Shown piece by piece: positions 25,424 through 35,831 of a DNA stretch of 64,000 bases. This DNA is from Hydrogenophaga sp. (GTDB lineage: Bacteria; Pseudomonadota; Gammaproteobacteria; Burkholderiales; Burkholderiaceae_C): assembly GCF_014773545.1 (NCBI RefSeq), contig NZ_SDDV01000003.1, positions 1-64,000 on the forward strand. Direction: 5' to 3'. A program made the position numbers and the translations under genes. The notes under the pieces were generated by a model that saw only the letters and a list, made by a program, of their open reading frames with translations, did not search any database and was not told the DNA's origin. Within the stretch, counting starts at the first letter, position 1; each line of letters opens with the position of its first letter.

Positions 25424-28400
25424 ACTGGCCCAAGGGCTTGAGCAGCTCGGCCAGATCGCTTTCAGCAAAAAGCGGCTCACGCCGGGCCGCCGATCCGCTG
25501 TAGACCTCGTTGGCCAGCGCGGCTTTGCGTTCTTGCAGCGCCAGTATGCGTTCTTCAATGGTGCCCTGAGCCACCAGCTTGAGCACCCACACGCTGTGCT
25601 GCTGCCCGATGCGGTGCGCGCGGTCGGTGGCCTGATTCTCCACCGCGGGGTTCCACCACGGGTCGTAATGGATCACGGTGTCGGCTTGCGGCAAATTCAG
25701 TCCGACGCCGCCGGCCTTGAGGCTGATGAGAAACAGCGGCACCGCGCCGCTGGTAAAGCGCTCGATGAGCTGGTCGCGCTTTTGACTCTGGCCGGTCAGC
25801 TTGACCCAGTTCAGACCGCGCTTTTTCAGCTCGACCTCGATCAGTGTGAGCATGCTGGTGAACTGCGAGAACAACAGCACGCGCCGACCTTCTTCGAGCA
25901 TTTCGGGCAGCAGCTCCATCAAATGGTCCAGCTTGGCCGAGCGCTTGATTTTTTGCGCCGCATCGAGCGCCAGCAGACGCGGGTCGCAGCAGACCTGGCG
26001 CAGCTTGAGCAAGGCATCCAAAATGGCGATCTGCGACTTGGCCAGCCCCTTGGTTTCGAGCGCTTCGCGCACGGTCTTTTCCATGCTCAGCCGAATCGTT
26101 TCGTACAAGTCGGCCTGCTTGCCGGCGAGTTCGACGCGCGCGATGGTTTCCACCTTGGGCGGTAGCTCTTTGGCCACCAGCGCCTTGGTGCGGCGCAGCA
26201 TGAAGGGCGTGATGCGCGCGCGCAACTGCGCCATGCGCTCGGGGCTGCCCGAGCGCTCGATCGGGTTGCGAAACAACTCTTTGAAGCGCGCCTGGCTGCC
26301 CAGAAAGCCCGGCATCAGAAAGTGAAACAGGCTCCAGACTTCGCCCAGGTGGTTTTCCATCGGCGTGCCCGACAGGCACAGCCGGTGCCGGGTGTGCAGC
26401 TCGCACGCCACCTGCGCGGCCTGGGTGCTGGCGTTTTTGATGTTTTGCGCCTCATCCAGCACCACCACATGCCACTGCAACTGCAGCCAACGGTCGCGGT
26501 CGCGCTGCAACAGCGAATAAGGCGCAATCACGACATCGTGGTCGATGATTTGTTCGGCCTTTTCGTGCCGCTGCAGTCCGTGCAACAACAAGCAGCGCAG
26601 CGTCGGACAAAAGCGCTGCGCTTCGCGCTGCCAGTTGCCCAGCAAACTGACCGGCGCGATGATGAGCGCGGGCCGGTCCAGGCGTCCGGCGTCTTTCTCG
26701 ACCTGAATATGGGCCAGCGTTTGCAGGGTTTTGCCCAGCCCCATGTCGTCGGCCAAGATGCCTGCCAGCGCGTTTTGACGCAGAAACTGCAACCAGTTCA
26801 GCCCCTGCTGCTGGTAGGGTCGCAGCTTGGCCTGCACGGTCGGCGGCAGCGCCACATCAGGCAGGCTCAAGGGGCCACGCATGTGCTGCAACAAGCGCTG
26901 CAGGCTGGGCGCGCCGGCCCAGGAAACCCCTTCGCCCAGCGCGGCGCCGGTGCGCAAGGCCTGCAGGCGCGAGAGTTTGATTTGTTCGCCGCTCAAGTCC
27001 AGGCCGCGCTCGCCCACCAGCTCCAGCAGTGCGCTCAGCCAGGGTTGCAAGGCGGCGCCGGGCAGGCGCACAAAGCCCGGGCCGGCCGGGTCGCGCAGGT
27101 ACACATGCTCTGGCAGCGCCGCTGCCGTGTCGGCAGCAGCGGGCGCGGCGCGGGCGGCCAGCGCAATCAGTTCAGGCAGCCAGGGCAGCACGTTGCGGCG
27201 CTGGCCGTTGATCTCTATGCCAAGCGACAGGTCGAACCAGGGCGAGGTCTGCTCGTCGTCCCCCTCGGCCTGCATCTGCAGTTGCAGCCCGTCGGCGCGC
27301 TGCACCCAGTCGTGCAAGCTCGGCTCCAGGGTGAGGGCAAAACCGGCCTGGCGCAGCGCGGCGTAGTCGCTGTCGGCCCAGTGCAGCCAGCTCAGCGGGT
27401 CGGCCTCGCTGCTCAATCTCAGCTCTCCTGCGGGCGTGACCTGCAAGCCCAGCGCCGCCAGCGCGTTCAGCGCGCGCTGCTCAGCCGCCATGTCGCGCTG
27501 GAGCAAGCGGCGCGGGCCATCGGGCTCGACCGCAGGCAAGGGCACGTTGGCCTGCGCCGTGGTCCACCAGCCGCGCTGGCCAGCGTAATCAAAGCTGATC
27601 CGGGCGCAGATCAGGCCGGCCGGGTTGGCCGCCGGCGCCGTTGTGCTGCTCAGATGCAAGCAGGCTTGCGGCAGCAAGCCGCTGATGACTTCGACCGGCT
27701 CGAGCACGGCGGGTAAGGCCAGCATGCCCAATTGTTCGCTCAACCGATCCTGGTGTTTGCGCAACACCGATTCGCGCACCGCCGGCGCTTTGAACAGGGC
27801 TTGAACCAGCGTCATGCTCAAACCCTGCACGTCGACCAGACCGCAGCGGCCACGCTCTGCGTCCAGATACAGCGGTGGGTCGTTTTTGCACAGCAGCGCA
27901 CCTGGACTGTCCAGCTCGGCCAGCAAGCGCCAGACCGGTTCGCCGGCGTCGCCGGGCGGGCTGTCTTGCCAGCGCCAGGCCAGCGCCTGGGGCTCTCCCC
28001 ATTCGATCGGGTCTTGCGGGTAGCCGTTGCTCGCGCGCGTCATCAAGCGCCCGGTGCTGGCGGCCTTGCGCAACAACAAGGTGCCGGCCTCGCCGCTGGG
28101 CAGCACCGCGTCGGGAAACGAATAACCGTAGCGGCCCTGCAGCGGTTTGCAGGCTCGCATCAGGCGCAGCACCTGGTGATCGGCCGGCGTGGCGCAGTCA
28201 TAAAGCCGTTGGCCGGGATAGGGTTCGTAGCCCACGCTGCGCGGTTTGGCCCAGCCGCCGTTGACTTTCAGATACGAGCTGACCAGCGTAAGCTGCAACT
28301 GCGTCACGCCTTCGTGCGTTGCGCTGGTGAGCACATACAGGTACTGTTCGGCCCGCTCGTGCGCCGATGACGGGCCCGCGGCTGTGGCCGGGCCGCGGGA

Positions 28401-28868
28401 GACCGCAATTTTCTCCAGCCAGTCCTGCCACTGGCGGTCGGCAGCCTGCAACGCTTTTTGCGCCAGTTGTGCCTGCTCGGCCAGGCGGGCCTGCTCCAGT
28501 TGCGCCGCCGGCGGCCTTGCGTGCGGCTGTTGCTGCAACAACCGCCGCCCCTGATAAGCGGCCTTGATGCTCAGGGCGACGGCGTGCTTGCAATTCTGTC
28601 CCACCGGACAGGAACACGCGCCGGACCAGTTCTGCAGCCGGGACGCGCTGTCCAGCGTGATCGCCGCCGAAGTCTGGTAAGGCAGACGCTGCTCGCCCTG
28701 CACCATGCCCGTGACCCGCCAGTGCGCGCCATCGGGGGCGATGTCGATGCTCAGCACCCGGTTGTGCAGAAACAGACTTTGTCCGCGCGACCAGTTCTGC
28801 GGGTCGAGCACGGATTGCAGGTCTTGCAGGTCGAACCAGATGAGCGCCCCAGGCGAAGAAGTTGACAT
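25419..28868 (-). CDS. SWIM zinc-finger SNF2-family DEAD/H helicase
   Basis: 1149 residues. An N-terminal SWIM zinc finger (CSCPVGQNCKHAVAL, ~85-100) is followed by a long middle region and a SNF2 ATPase core from ~640. The core includes LRPYQQQGLNWLQFL, Walker A ADDMGLGKTLQT, the DEAQ box VVLDEAQNIKN, SGTPMENHLGEVWSLFHF, LTGQSQKRDQLIERF, LKAGGVGLNLPQADTVIHYDPWWNPAVENQATDRAHRIGQ. It resembles the HepA/RapA superfamily of SWIM-SNF2 proteins and likely remodels protein-DNA or transcription complexes. The last residues come from repeat DNA adjoining the stop. Confidence 0.92.
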   Translation of the reverse strand: MSTSSPGALIWFDLQDLQSVLDPQNWSRGQSLFLHNRVLSIDIAPDGAHWRVTGMVQGEQRLPYQTSAAITLDSASRLQNWSGACSCPVGQNCKHAVALSIKAAYQGRRLLQQQPHARPPAAQLEQARLAEQAQLAQKALQAADRQWQDWLEKIAVSRGPATAAGPSSAHERAEQYLYVLTSATHEGVTQLQLTLVSSYLKVNGGWAKPRSVGYEPYPGQRLYDCATPADHQVLRLMRACKPLQGRYGYSFPDAVLPSGEAGTLLLRKAASTGRLMTRASNGYPQDPIEWGEPQALAWRWQDSPPGDAGEPVWRLLAELDSPGALLCKNDPPLYLDAERGRCGLVDVQGLSMTLVQALFKAPAVRESVLRKHQDRLSEQLGMLALPAVLEPVEVISGLLPQACLHLSSTTAPAANPAGLICARISFDYAGQRGWWTTAQANVPLPAVEPDGPRRLLQRDMAAEQRALNALAALGLQVTPAGELRLSSEADPLSWLHWADSDYAALRQAGFALTLEPSLHDWVQRADGLQLQMQAEGDDEQTSPWFDLSLGIEINGQRRNVLPWLPELIALAARAAPAAADTAAALPEHVYLRDPAGPGFVRLPGAALQPWLSALLELVGERGLDLSGEQIKLSRLQALRTGAALGEGVSWAGAPSLQRLLQHMRGPLSLPDVALPPTVQAKLRPYQQQGLNWLQFLRQNALAGILADDMGLGKTLQTLAHIQVEKDAGRLDRPALIIAPVSLLGNWQREAQRFCPTLRCLLLHGLQRHEKAEQIIDHDVVIAPYSLLQRDRDRWLQLQWHVVVLDEAQNIKNASTQAAQVACELHTRHRLCLSGTPMENHLGEVWSLFHFLMPGFLGSQARFKELFRNPIERSGSPERMAQLRARITPFMLRRTKALVAKELPPKVETIARVELAGKQADLYETIRLSMEKTVREALETKGLAKSQIAILDALLKLRQVCCDPRLLALDAAQKIKRSAKLDHLMELLPEMLEEGRRVLLFSQFTSMLTLIEVELKKRGLNWVKLTGQSQKRDQLIERFTSGAVPLFLISLKAGGVGLNLPQADTVIHYDPWWNPAVENQATDRAHRIGQQHSVWVLKLVAQGTIEERILALQERKAALANEVYSGSAARREPLFAESDLAELLKPLGQS

Positions 28869-28929
28869 GCGAATGGCGCGCAGAGGCGAGAAAAGAAAAC
28901 ACCGATGGTGGGCAGCGCTCGATTATCCG

Positions 28930-28957
28930 GCAGCACCAGGGAAGACTCTGGTGCTGC
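28930..28957. other. Hairpin between SNF2 gene and ppk2
   Basis: GCAGCACCAG and CTGGTGCTGC form 10-bp arms around an 8-base loop. It lies between two divergent genes without a following T tract, so it is not an obvious terminator. It could be a binding site or a leader structure. Confidence 0.4.
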
Positions 28958-28986
28958 GACAGTGCTTGCGGTAAGATCAAAACCTT

Positions 28987-29002
28987 ACGTTTACGTAAAC
29001 GT
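28987..29002. promoter_or_regulatory. Perfect 16-bp palindrome upstream of ppk2-icmF (LiuR-like operator)
   Basis: ACGTTTACGTAAACGT is a perfect palindrome centred about 40 bases before the ppk2 ATG, flanked by TT and CAA. The TTTACGTAAA-type pattern resembles sites described for LiuR-like MerR-family regulators of branched-chain amino acid catabolism. That would suit icmF. The regulator itself is not in this window. Confidence 0.55.
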
Positions 29003-29034
29003 CAACAAAAAACAAAAGCCATCTGGAGACCCCC

Positions 29035-29949
29035 ATGCCCGGCCCGAGTGCTAGCTCCTTGCCGTTCCCGATCAACGCCATCTGGGCCGACAAAGACAGC
29101 CCATGGGAAAACTGGCAGGTGGCAGACGCGAGCGAGGGCAATAGCAGGAGCGGCAAGAACGGCAAAAAATCCCTGAGCGTGACGCTCAAGTCGTTCGACC
29201 CCCAGGCCAAGCCCTACGCCAGCGGCGACAAGGCCGTCGATCTGGCCATCGTGCAGGCGCTGGCGGAACAAATCGATCAGCTGCAAAACCTGTTCTACGC
29301 CGATGGACGCTACAAGCTGCTGGTGCTGCTGCAGGGCATGGACACTTCGGGCAAGGACGGCACGGTGCGCAGCGTGTTCTCGCGCACCAGCCCGCTGGGC
29401 GTGCACACCGTCGGCTGGACAGCCCCCAACGAGATCGAACGCGCGCACGACTTTCTCTGGCGCATCCATCGAAAAGTGCCCCGTGCGGGCGAGATCATGG
29501 TGTTTAACCGCAGTCACTACGAAGACGTGCTGGTGCCGGTGGTCAACGGTTCGATCACGCCCGAGCAAACGCGCCAGCGCTATGAACACATCAACGACTT
29601 TGAACGCCTGCTGACACAGACCGGCACAGTGATCCTCAAATTCATGCTGCACCTCAGCTTCGAGGAACAGGGGCGGCGGCTGCAAGAACGTGTGGACGAC
29701 CCGGAAAAGCACTGGAAATTCAGCCTGAGCGACCTGCAGGTGCGTCAGCAGTGGAGCGAGTACCAGCGCGCCTACGAAGCCCTGCTGAACGCGACCAGCA
29801 CCGCCTGGGCGCCCTGGACGGTGGTGCCGGCCGACTCGAAAACCCAGCGCAACCTGATGGTCGCCACCCTGATTCGAGACACCCTCAAGGCGCTGGAGCT
29901 GCGGTACCCGCCCGAAGACCCGGCGCTGAGCGGGCTGCGCGTCGAGTGA
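29035..29949 (+). CDS. ppk2: Polyphosphate kinase 2 family protein
   Basis: 304 residues. Walker A is [19 protein letters not shown] near residue 100, followed by the family blocks [28 protein letters not shown] and [33 protein letters not shown]2 enzymes use polyphosphate to phosphorylate nucleotides; the substrate (ADP, AMP or GDP) cannot be fixed from motifs here. It sits behind a palindromic operator, with icmF 26 bases downstream, so the two are probably one transcript. Confidence 0.92.
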   Translation: MPGPSASSLPFPINAIWADKDSPWENWQVADASEGNSRSGKNGKKSLSVTLKSFDPQAKPYASGDKAVDLAIVQALAEQIDQLQNLFYADGRYKLLVLLQGMDTSGKDGTVRSVFSRTSPLGVHTVGWTAPNEIERAHDFLWRIHRKVPRAGEIMVFNRSHYEDVLVPVVNGSITPEQTRQRYEHINDFERLLTQTGTVILKFMLHLSFEEQGRRLQERVDDPEKHWKFSLSDLQVRQQWSEYQRAYEALLNATSTAWAPWTVVPADSKTQRNLMVATLIRDTLKALELRYPPEDPALSGLRVE

Positions 29950-29975
29950 GCCCATCGTCCACCTCGAGACCCACC

Positions 29976-32900
29976 ATGACCCAACTCAACGCCGACTATC
30001 AGGCCCTGGCCGCTTACCGCCCCAGCCACAAGGTTCGCTTCGTCACCGCCACCAGTTTGTTCGACGGTCACGACGCCGCCATCAACATCATGCGCCGCAT
30101 CTTGCAAGACATGGGCGCCGAGGTGATTCATCTGGGTCACAACCGCAGCGTCGACGAGGTGGTGACGGCCGCCTTGCAAGAAGACGTGCAAGGCATTGCC
30201 ATCAGCTCTTACCAGGGCGGCCACGTCGAGTATTTTCAATACATGGTCGACTTGCTGCGCCAGCGCGGCGGCGCGCACATTCAGGTGTTCGGCGGCGGCG
30301 GCGGCGTCATCGTGCCGAGCGAAATCCGCGCCCTGCAAGATTACGGCGTGGCCCGCATCTACAGCCCGCAAGACGGCCAGCGCATGGGACTGGCGGGCAT
30401 GATAGGCGAGATGCTGATGCGCTGCGACCAAGACTTGTGCGCCCTGGCACCCACCCAACTGACCGCCATTCAAGGCCACGGCCAGACCCACTGGCGCGCC
30501 CTGGCGCAGCTCATCACCGCGCTGGAGAACGGCCGCGCCGACGCCGCGCTGTGCAAGCACCTGCACCAGCAAGCCGCCACACGCAGCACCCCGGTGCTGG
30601 GCATTACCGGCACCGGTGGCGCGGGCAAGTCCAGCCTGACCGACGAGCTGATCCGCCGTCTGCGGCTGGATCAGGACGACGCGCTGCGGGTGGCGGTGAT
30701 TTCGATCGATCCGTCGCGCCGCAAGAGTGGCGGCGCACTGCTGGGTGACCGCATCCGCATGAACGCCATTGGGCCCTGGCTGGGTGCGGCGCAGCAAGAC
30801 GCCGATGCCGCAGCGCCGCAGCGCGTCTTCATGCGCAGCCTGGCCACGCGCGACTCCAACAGCGAAGTCAGCGCCGCGCTGCCCGAGGTGATCGCGGCCT
30901 GCAAAGTGGCGGGCTTTGACCTGATCGTGGTCGAGACCTCGGGCATCGGGCAGGGCAGCGCCGCCATCGTGCCGCTGGTCGATCTGCCGCTGTACGTCAT
31001 GACGCCCGAATACGGTGCCGCCAGCCAGTTGGAGAAGATCGACATGCTCGACTTCGCCGCCTTCGTCGCCATCAACAAGTTCGACCGCAAAGGCGCGCTC
31101 GACGCGCTGCGCGACGTTGCCAAGCAGGTGCAGCGCAACCGGCAGGCATTCACCCTGCACCCCGAGCAGATGCCGGTGTTTGGCACCATGGCGGCGCGCT
31201 TCAACGACGACGGCGTGACCGCGCTCTACCAGGCTCTGAAGCCGCGCCTGCGCGAACTCGGCCTGCCACTGCGCGACGGCCGCCTGCCGCCGGCGTCTGT
31301 GCGCCACAGCAGCAAGCAAGCGCCGGTGCTGCCGACCACGCGCACGCGCTACCTGGCCGAGATCAGCGCCAGCGTGCGCGGCTACAAGCAGCGTGCACAC
31401 GCGCAAGCCAGGCTGGCGCGTGAGATTCAGCAACTGCGCGCCGCCGCACGCCTGTTGACGCTGGACAAACCAGCCCGCCCAAAGGCTGCCGAAGCCGCCA
31501 TCGACCTGGCGCAGCAGCGCGAACAGGCACAAGAACCGGCCGCACGCAAATTGCTGGCGCAGTGGCCCGACCTGCAAAAAGCCTACGCTGGCGACGAATA
31601 TGTGGTGAAAATTCGCGACCGAGAAATCCGCACCGCGCTCACCACCCAGTCGCTCAGCGGCACCCTAATCCGCAAGGTGGCACTGCCAAAATACGAGGAC
31701 CACGGCGAAATTTTGCAGTGGCTGATGCTCGACAACGTACCGGGCAGCTTTCCGTACACCGCAGGCACCTTTGCCTTCAAGCGCGAAAACGAAGACCCGA
31801 CGCGCATGTTCGCTGGCGAGGGTGACGCCTTTCGCACCAACCGCCGCTTCAAACTGCTGTCTGAAGGCATGGCGGCCAAACGCCTGTCCACCGCGTTCGA
31901 CTCGGTCACGCTGTACGGCAACAACCCCGACCTGCGGCCCGACATTTACGGCAAAGTCGGCAACGCGGGCGTCTCCATCGCCACGCTGGACGACTTGAAG
32001 GTGCTCTACGACGGCTTTGATCTGTGCGATCCATACACCTCGGTCAGCATGACGATCAACGGCCCCGCGCCGACCATTCTGGCGATGTTCATGAACGCCG
32101 CCATCGACCAGAATCTGAATAAATTCAAGACCGACAACGGCCGCGAGGCCAGCGACACCGAAACACAGAAAATCCGCGCATGGGTGCTGGCCAACGTGCG
32201 CGGCACGGTGCAGGCCGACATCCTGAAAGAAGACCAGGGCCAAAACACCTGCATCTTCTCGACCGAATTCAGCCTCAAGGTGATGGGCGACATCGCCGAG
32301 TACTTCGTGCACCATGGCGTGCGCAACTTCTACTCGGTCAGCATCTCGGGCTACCACATCGCCGAAGCCGGAGCCAACCCGATCTCGCAACTGGCCTTCA
32401 CGCTCAGCAACGGCTTCACGCTGGTCGAAGCCTATTTGGCGCGCGGCATGCACATCGACGACTTTGCGCCCAATCTGAGCTTCTTCTTCAGCAACGGCAT
32501 GGAGCCGGAGTACACCGTGCTCGGGCGCGTGGCACGGCGCATCTGGGCCGTGGCCCTGCGCGACCGCTACGGCGCCAACGAACGCAGCCAGAAACTGAAG
32601 TATCACATCCAGACATCCGGGCGCAGCCTGCACGCGCAGGAAATTCAGTTCAACGACATCCGCACCACCTTGCAAGCGCTGATTGCCATTTATGACAACT
32701 GCAACAGCCTGCACACCAACGCATTTGACGAAGCCATCACCACGCCGACCGAAGATTCGGTACGCCGCGCGATGGCGATCCAGCTCATCATCAACCGCGA
32801 ATGGGGTCTGGCCAAGAACGAAAATCCGAACCAGGGCGCTTTCATCATCGACGAACTGACCGAGCTGGTGGAAGAAGCGGTACTGGTCGAATTCGAGAAA

Positions 32901-33299
32901 ATAGCCGACCGTGGCGGCGTTCTCGGAGCGATGGAAACCGGCTACCAGCGCAGCAAAATCCAAGACGAGAGCATGCACTACGAAATGCTCAAACACACCG
33001 GCGAATACCCCATCATCGGCGTCAACACCTTTCGCAACCCGCACGCTCAAGCGGTGCCGGACCAGCTCGAGCTGGCGCGCTCGACCGAGGAAGAAAAACA
33101 ATCGCAGTTGCAACGTCTGGCTGACTTTCACTGCCGCCATCAGGCGCAAGCCGCGCAGATGCTGGCGTGCCTGCAGCAAGCCGTGATCGAGAACCGCAAC
33201 GTGTTCGAGGTGCTGATGGACGCGGTGCGCTGCTGCTCGCTGGGCCAGATCACGCGCGCGCTGTTCGAAGTGGGCGGTCAGTACCGGCGCAGCATGTGA
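29976..33299 (+). CDS. icmF: Fused isobutyryl-CoA mutase IcmF
   Basis: 1107 residues with three parts. An N-terminal cobalamin-binding domain has the base-off motif [16 protein letters not shown] and a [12 protein letters not shown] loop. A MeaB-like P-loop G-protein chaperone follows ([39 protein letters not shown]). The large (alpha/beta) mutase domain contains [27 protein letters not shown] and [26 protein letters not shown]. It interconverts isobutyryl-CoA and n-butyryl-CoA using adenosylcobalamin; some members also act on pivalyl- or isovaleryl-CoA. The G domain loads and protects B12. Confidence 0.95.
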   Translation: MTQLNADYQALAAYRPSHKVRFVTATSLFDGHDAAINIMRRILQDMGAEVIHLGHNRSVDEVVTAALQEDVQGIAISSYQGGHVEYFQYMVDLLRQRGGAHIQVFGGGGGVIVPSEIRALQDYGVARIYSPQDGQRMGLAGMIGEMLMRCDQDLCALAPTQLTAIQGHGQTHWRALAQLITALENGRADAALCKHLHQQAATRSTPVLGITGTGGAGKSSLTDELIRRLRLDQDDALRVAVISIDPSRRKSGGALLGDRIRMNAIGPWLGAAQQDADAAAPQRVFMRSLATRDSNSEVSAALPEVIAACKVAGFDLIVVETSGIGQGSAAIVPLVDLPLYVMTPEYGAASQLEKIDMLDFAAFVAINKFDRKGALDALRDVAKQVQRNRQAFTLHPEQMPVFGTMAARFNDDGVTALYQALKPRLRELGLPLRDGRLPPASVRHSSKQAPVLPTTRTRYLAEISASVRGYKQRAHAQARLAREIQQLRAAARLLTLDKPARPKAAEAAIDLAQQREQAQEPAARKLLAQWPDLQKAYAGDEYVVKIRDREIRTALTTQSLSGTLIRKVALPKYEDHGEILQWLMLDNVPGSFPYTAGTFAFKRENEDPTRMFAGEGDAFRTNRRFKLLSEGMAAKRLSTAFDSVTLYGNNPDLRPDIYGKVGNAGVSIATLDDLKVLYDGFDLCDPYTSVSMTINGPAPTILAMFMNAAIDQNLNKFKTDNGREASDTETQKIRAWVLANVRGTVQADILKEDQGQNTCIFSTEFSLKVMGDIAEYFVHHGVRNFYSVSISGYHIAEAGANPISQLAFTLSNGFTLVEAYLARGMHIDDFAPNLSFFFSNGMEPEYTVLGRVARRIWAVALRDRYGANERSQKLKYHIQTSGRSLHAQEIQFNDIRTTLQALIAIYDNCNSLHTNAFDEAITTPTEDSVRRAMAIQLIINREWGLAKNENPNQGAFIIDELTELVEEAVLVEFEKIADRGGVLGAMETGYQRSKIQDESMHYEMLKHTGEYPIIGVNTFRNPHAQAVPDQLELARSTEEEKQSQLQRLADFHCRHQAQAAQMLACLQQAVIENRNVFEVLMDAVRCCSLGQITRALFEVGGQYRRSM

Positions 33300-33422
33300 T
33301 TCCCATCCCAAACGGGCGCTCGCGGCAGAAAACACCGACTACTATCTCCATGCCGGGCATACGCGAGTCGGCCAAAGGCTGAACGGGGCGCGCATGGCTT
33401 GTGCCCCGTTCAGCCATAAGAC

Positions 33423-33450
33423 GACAAAGGCACCCGAAGGTGCCTTTGTC
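33423..33450. terminator. Hairpin terminator between icmF and phaP
   Basis: GACAAAGGCACC and GGTGCCTTTGTC form a 12-bp perfect stem with a CGAA tetraloop. The arms are A/T rich at the base, giving TTTG on both strands, so it can serve the two convergent genes. The T tract is short. Confidence 0.7.
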
Positions 33451-33497
33451 GCGGGGTGAGAGGTCACGGCCCGCAAGCCGCTTACCTCAGACCGGGA

Positions 33498-34010
33498 TCA
33501 GACAGCCTGGGTAGTCTTCTTGACCATGTCGCTGGTCTGCTTGGTCACGACGGCGAAGTTGGCCTGGGCGGTTTCCACTGCCTTCTGACCCTGGCTCATG
33601 GCGTTCTGGAGCGCGGCCACGGCGGCCTCGGAACCAGCGGGTGCATTCTTGACCAACTGATCCACCGATGCGGCAAAGGCCTTCTTGGCTTCGGCCAAGC
33701 TGGTCTCGATCTGCTTGGAGAAGTCCGTGCCGCCTTCGGTGGCAATGCTTTGCACGTGCTGGAAATAGGCAGCCGATTTTTCAGCCACGGGCTGGAAGAA
33801 GGCTGTCTGCAGGCTCATGAATTCCTGCGGGGACTTCACGCACAGCACGGCCTTGGCGTGGCCCAAGCTCTCGCCCAGGACGGCCTTGGAGGCAGCCATA
33901 TTGAGCTCAACCAGCTTTTCTGCTGCGGCAAAAGCCTTCATGGCGGCGCCTTCGAATGCTTGCAGATGGGTTTGGCTGGCGGCGATGATTTGTTCGGCGG
34001 GGTTGTTCAT
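33498..34010 (-). CDS. phaP: Phasin (PHA granule-associated protein)
   Basis: 170 residues, Ala-rich and mostly helical, with the phasin pattern MNNPAEQIIAASQTHLQAFEGAAMKAFAAAEKLVELN, then AVLGESLGHAKAVLCVKSPQEFMSLQ, and a Lys-rich TSDMVKKTTQAV end. Phasins coat polyhydroxyalkanoate granules. The start is the ATG at 34010, preceded by AAGGAA. The upstream region has an inverted pair of TGCTGCACTGCA sites expected for control by PhaR. This shows that the organism makes PHA. Confidence 0.93.
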   Translation of the reverse strand: MNNPAEQIIAASQTHLQAFEGAAMKAFAAAEKLVELNMAASKAVLGESLGHAKAVLCVKSPQEFMSLQTAFFQPVAEKSAAYFQHVQSIATEGGTDFSKQIETSLAEAKKAFAASVDQLVKNAPAGSEAAVAALQNAMSQGQKAVETAQANFAVVTKQTSDMVKKTTQAV

Positions 34011-34079
34011 TTCGGGTTCCTTGAAGAGAGTTGAGACAAAGGAGCCGCGCTCGAACATGTCCCGGCTCGCCGAGTTATG

Positions 34080-34150
34080 TTGCAGTGCAGCATGATCGCG
34101 ATTCTACGGGAAATCCCGCAGATGGCAAGCGTTTATGCTGCACTGCAGCA
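34080..34150. promoter_or_regulatory. Inverted TGCTGCACTGCA pair upstream of phaP (possible PhaR operator)
   Basis: TTGCAGTGCAGCAT at 34080-34093 is the reverse complement of ATGCTGCACTGCA(A/G) at 34135-34148, with about 41 bases between. The second copy contains CTGCACTGCAG, which fits the CTGC-N3-GCAG type described for PhaR of Paracoccus and relatives. It lies 70-140 bases before the phaP start. Confidence 0.55.
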
Positions 34151-34329
34151 GTTTTAGAGGCTCTCACCCAAATAAGCGGTTCCATGCCGCTGCTTGAGAC
34201 ACCCGGCCTTGCCGCCTGGTTTTTTTCGGCATGTTTCATGCGTGGCGTCACGGTGCTTTGAATACCCGTTCACAAAACCGTCACCGGTCGCAGGCAAGCT
34301 GGCGCGACCTCAACTCACGCCGTCTGCAC

Positions 34330-35682
34330 ATGCCACTCCATCCTTTGCACCTCTTACTCGCTGCCGCCCTGGCGCTCGGCGCCCACTCGGCCCAGGCCCA
34401 GACCGAATTCCCCGCCACCTTGAGGGGCCACGCCATTTTGCCTGCGCAGACCTTCATCGCCACGCCCCGAGACGCTCCGGCCGACCTGCGGCTCAGCGGC
34501 AAGTTCACCACCGGTCAGCGAGTCGAAACCGTCGGCAGCGTCGAGGGCCGGTCTGCCGGTCGCCCCACCGGGGTATTCCTGCCCTTCAAGGGCCAGCCCG
34601 TGCAGGGGCACTCGGGCATCAAGCGCATGGCCGACGGCAGCTTCTGGCTGCTGACCGACAACGGCGCCGGCTCCAAGGCCAATTCACCCGACTTCATGCT
34701 GTTTCTCAGCCGACACACGGTGGACTTCAGGAGCGGCCAGTTCAAGCGCCTGCAAACGGTCTTCCTGCACGACCCGGACAAGAAGGTACCGTTTCGCATC
34801 GTCCACGAGGGCACGAAGATGCGCTACCTCACCGGTTCCGACTTTGACCCCGAAGGCTTGCAGATCGTGGACGGGCACTTCTGGATCGGCGACGAGTTTG
34901 GTCCCTACCTCATCAAGACCGACATGCGGGGCCGGGTCCGGGCCGTCCACGAAACCAAGGTCGATGGCAAGACCATCGTCTCGCCCGACCATCCGTCGGT
35001 CATCACGCCGAGCACGCCGGATGGCGAGGTGAAATTCCAGGTGCGCCGCTCCAGGGGCTTCGAAGGCCTGGCCGCGTCGCCCGACGGCAGCAAGCTCTAC
35101 GCCTTGCTCGAAGGCCCGCTGTGGGACGAGGCGGCCAAGGCGCCCGAATCGCTGGACGGCAAGCAGTTCCTGCGCGTGCTGGAGTTCGACGTGAAGACCG
35201 AGCAGTGGACCGGCCGGCATTGGAAGTACGTGCTCGAGGCCAACCACCACGCCATCGGCGACTTCAACATGATCGACGCCACGACAGGCCTGATCATCGA
35301 ACGTGACAGCGGCGAAGGTACGCCGGACAGGGCCTGCCCCGAGGGACAAAGGCGCAGCGACTGCTTTCACAACTTGCCCCAGTTCAAGCGAGTCGTCAAG
35401 GTGGAGCTGAACGAAGCCAACGTCAATGGCCCGCTGCGCAAGATCGGCCACATCGACCTGCTCAACATCGCCGACCCGGACCGACTGGCACGCAAGCCGC
35501 TGGTGAACGGCGTGTTCAGCTTTCCGTTCTTCACGATTGAAAACGTGGATGTGGTGGACGCCACACACATCGTGGTCGGCAACGACAACAACCTGCCGTT
35601 TTCCAGCAGCCGCGATCCGAACAAAGCCGACGACAACGAGCTGATCCTGCTGGAGGTGGGCGCCCTCCTGCAGGCGAAGTGA
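34330..35682 (+). CDS. Esterase-like activity of phytase family protein, secreted
   Basis: 450 residues with a clear signal peptide (PLHPLHLLLAAALALGAHSAQAQ). It matches the phytase-like domain family PF13449, a beta-propeller-type fold, with HSGIKRMADGSFWLLTDNGAGSKANSPD, TGSDFDPEGLQIVDGHFWIGDEFGPYL, GFEGLAASPDGSKLYALLEGPL and FFTIENVDVVDATHIVVGNDNNLPFS. A periplasmic phosphoesterase or esterase is likely, but the substrate is unknown. The ATG at 34330 places the signal peptide at the N-terminus; an ATG at 34231 gives an unlikely extension. Confidence 0.85.
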   Translation: MPLHPLHLLLAAALALGAHSAQAQTEFPATLRGHAILPAQTFIATPRDAPADLRLSGKFTTGQRVETVGSVEGRSAGRPTGVFLPFKGQPVQGHSGIKRMADGSFWLLTDNGAGSKANSPDFMLFLSRHTVDFRSGQFKRLQTVFLHDPDKKVPFRIVHEGTKMRYLTGSDFDPEGLQIVDGHFWIGDEFGPYLIKTDMRGRVRAVHETKVDGKTIVSPDHPSVITPSTPDGEVKFQVRRSRGFEGLAASPDGSKLYALLEGPLWDEAAKAPESLDGKQFLRVLEFDVKTEQWTGRHWKYVLEANHHAIGDFNMIDATTGLIIERDSGEGTPDRACPEGQRRSDCFHNLPQFKRVVKVELNEANVNGPLRKIGHIDLLNIADPDRLARKPLVNGVFSFPFFTIENVDVVDATHIVVGNDNNLPFSSSRDPNKADDNELILLEVGALLQAK

Positions 35683-35763
35683 AACCCCGCACAGGAAGGC
35701 GTTTTTTCCGCGTGGCTGGCGTCTGAGCCTCTCAGCCCAACGGCTTTTAACGCAGAGTTTTTT

Positions 35764-35795
35764 CCCCAGCATTGCCATGGGGTAGGGGCTTTTTT
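35764..35795 (+). terminator. Possible terminator after the phytase-like gene
   Basis: CCCCA (35764-35768) pairs with TGGGG (35778-35782) or the CCCC with the second GGGG (35785-35788), followed at once by CTTTTTT. The stem is short, so the call is tentative. The rest of the 149-base gap has no gene. Confidence 0.4.
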
Positions 35796-35831
35796 GCTTC
35801 GAGTGGCGTTCTTTCACAGTAAGGGCAGCCT

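Noticed and set aside
29772-31577. 601-codon minus-strand frame opposite ppk2 and icmF
   Set aside because: Antisense to two intact, recognisable genes, with no motif in the translation.
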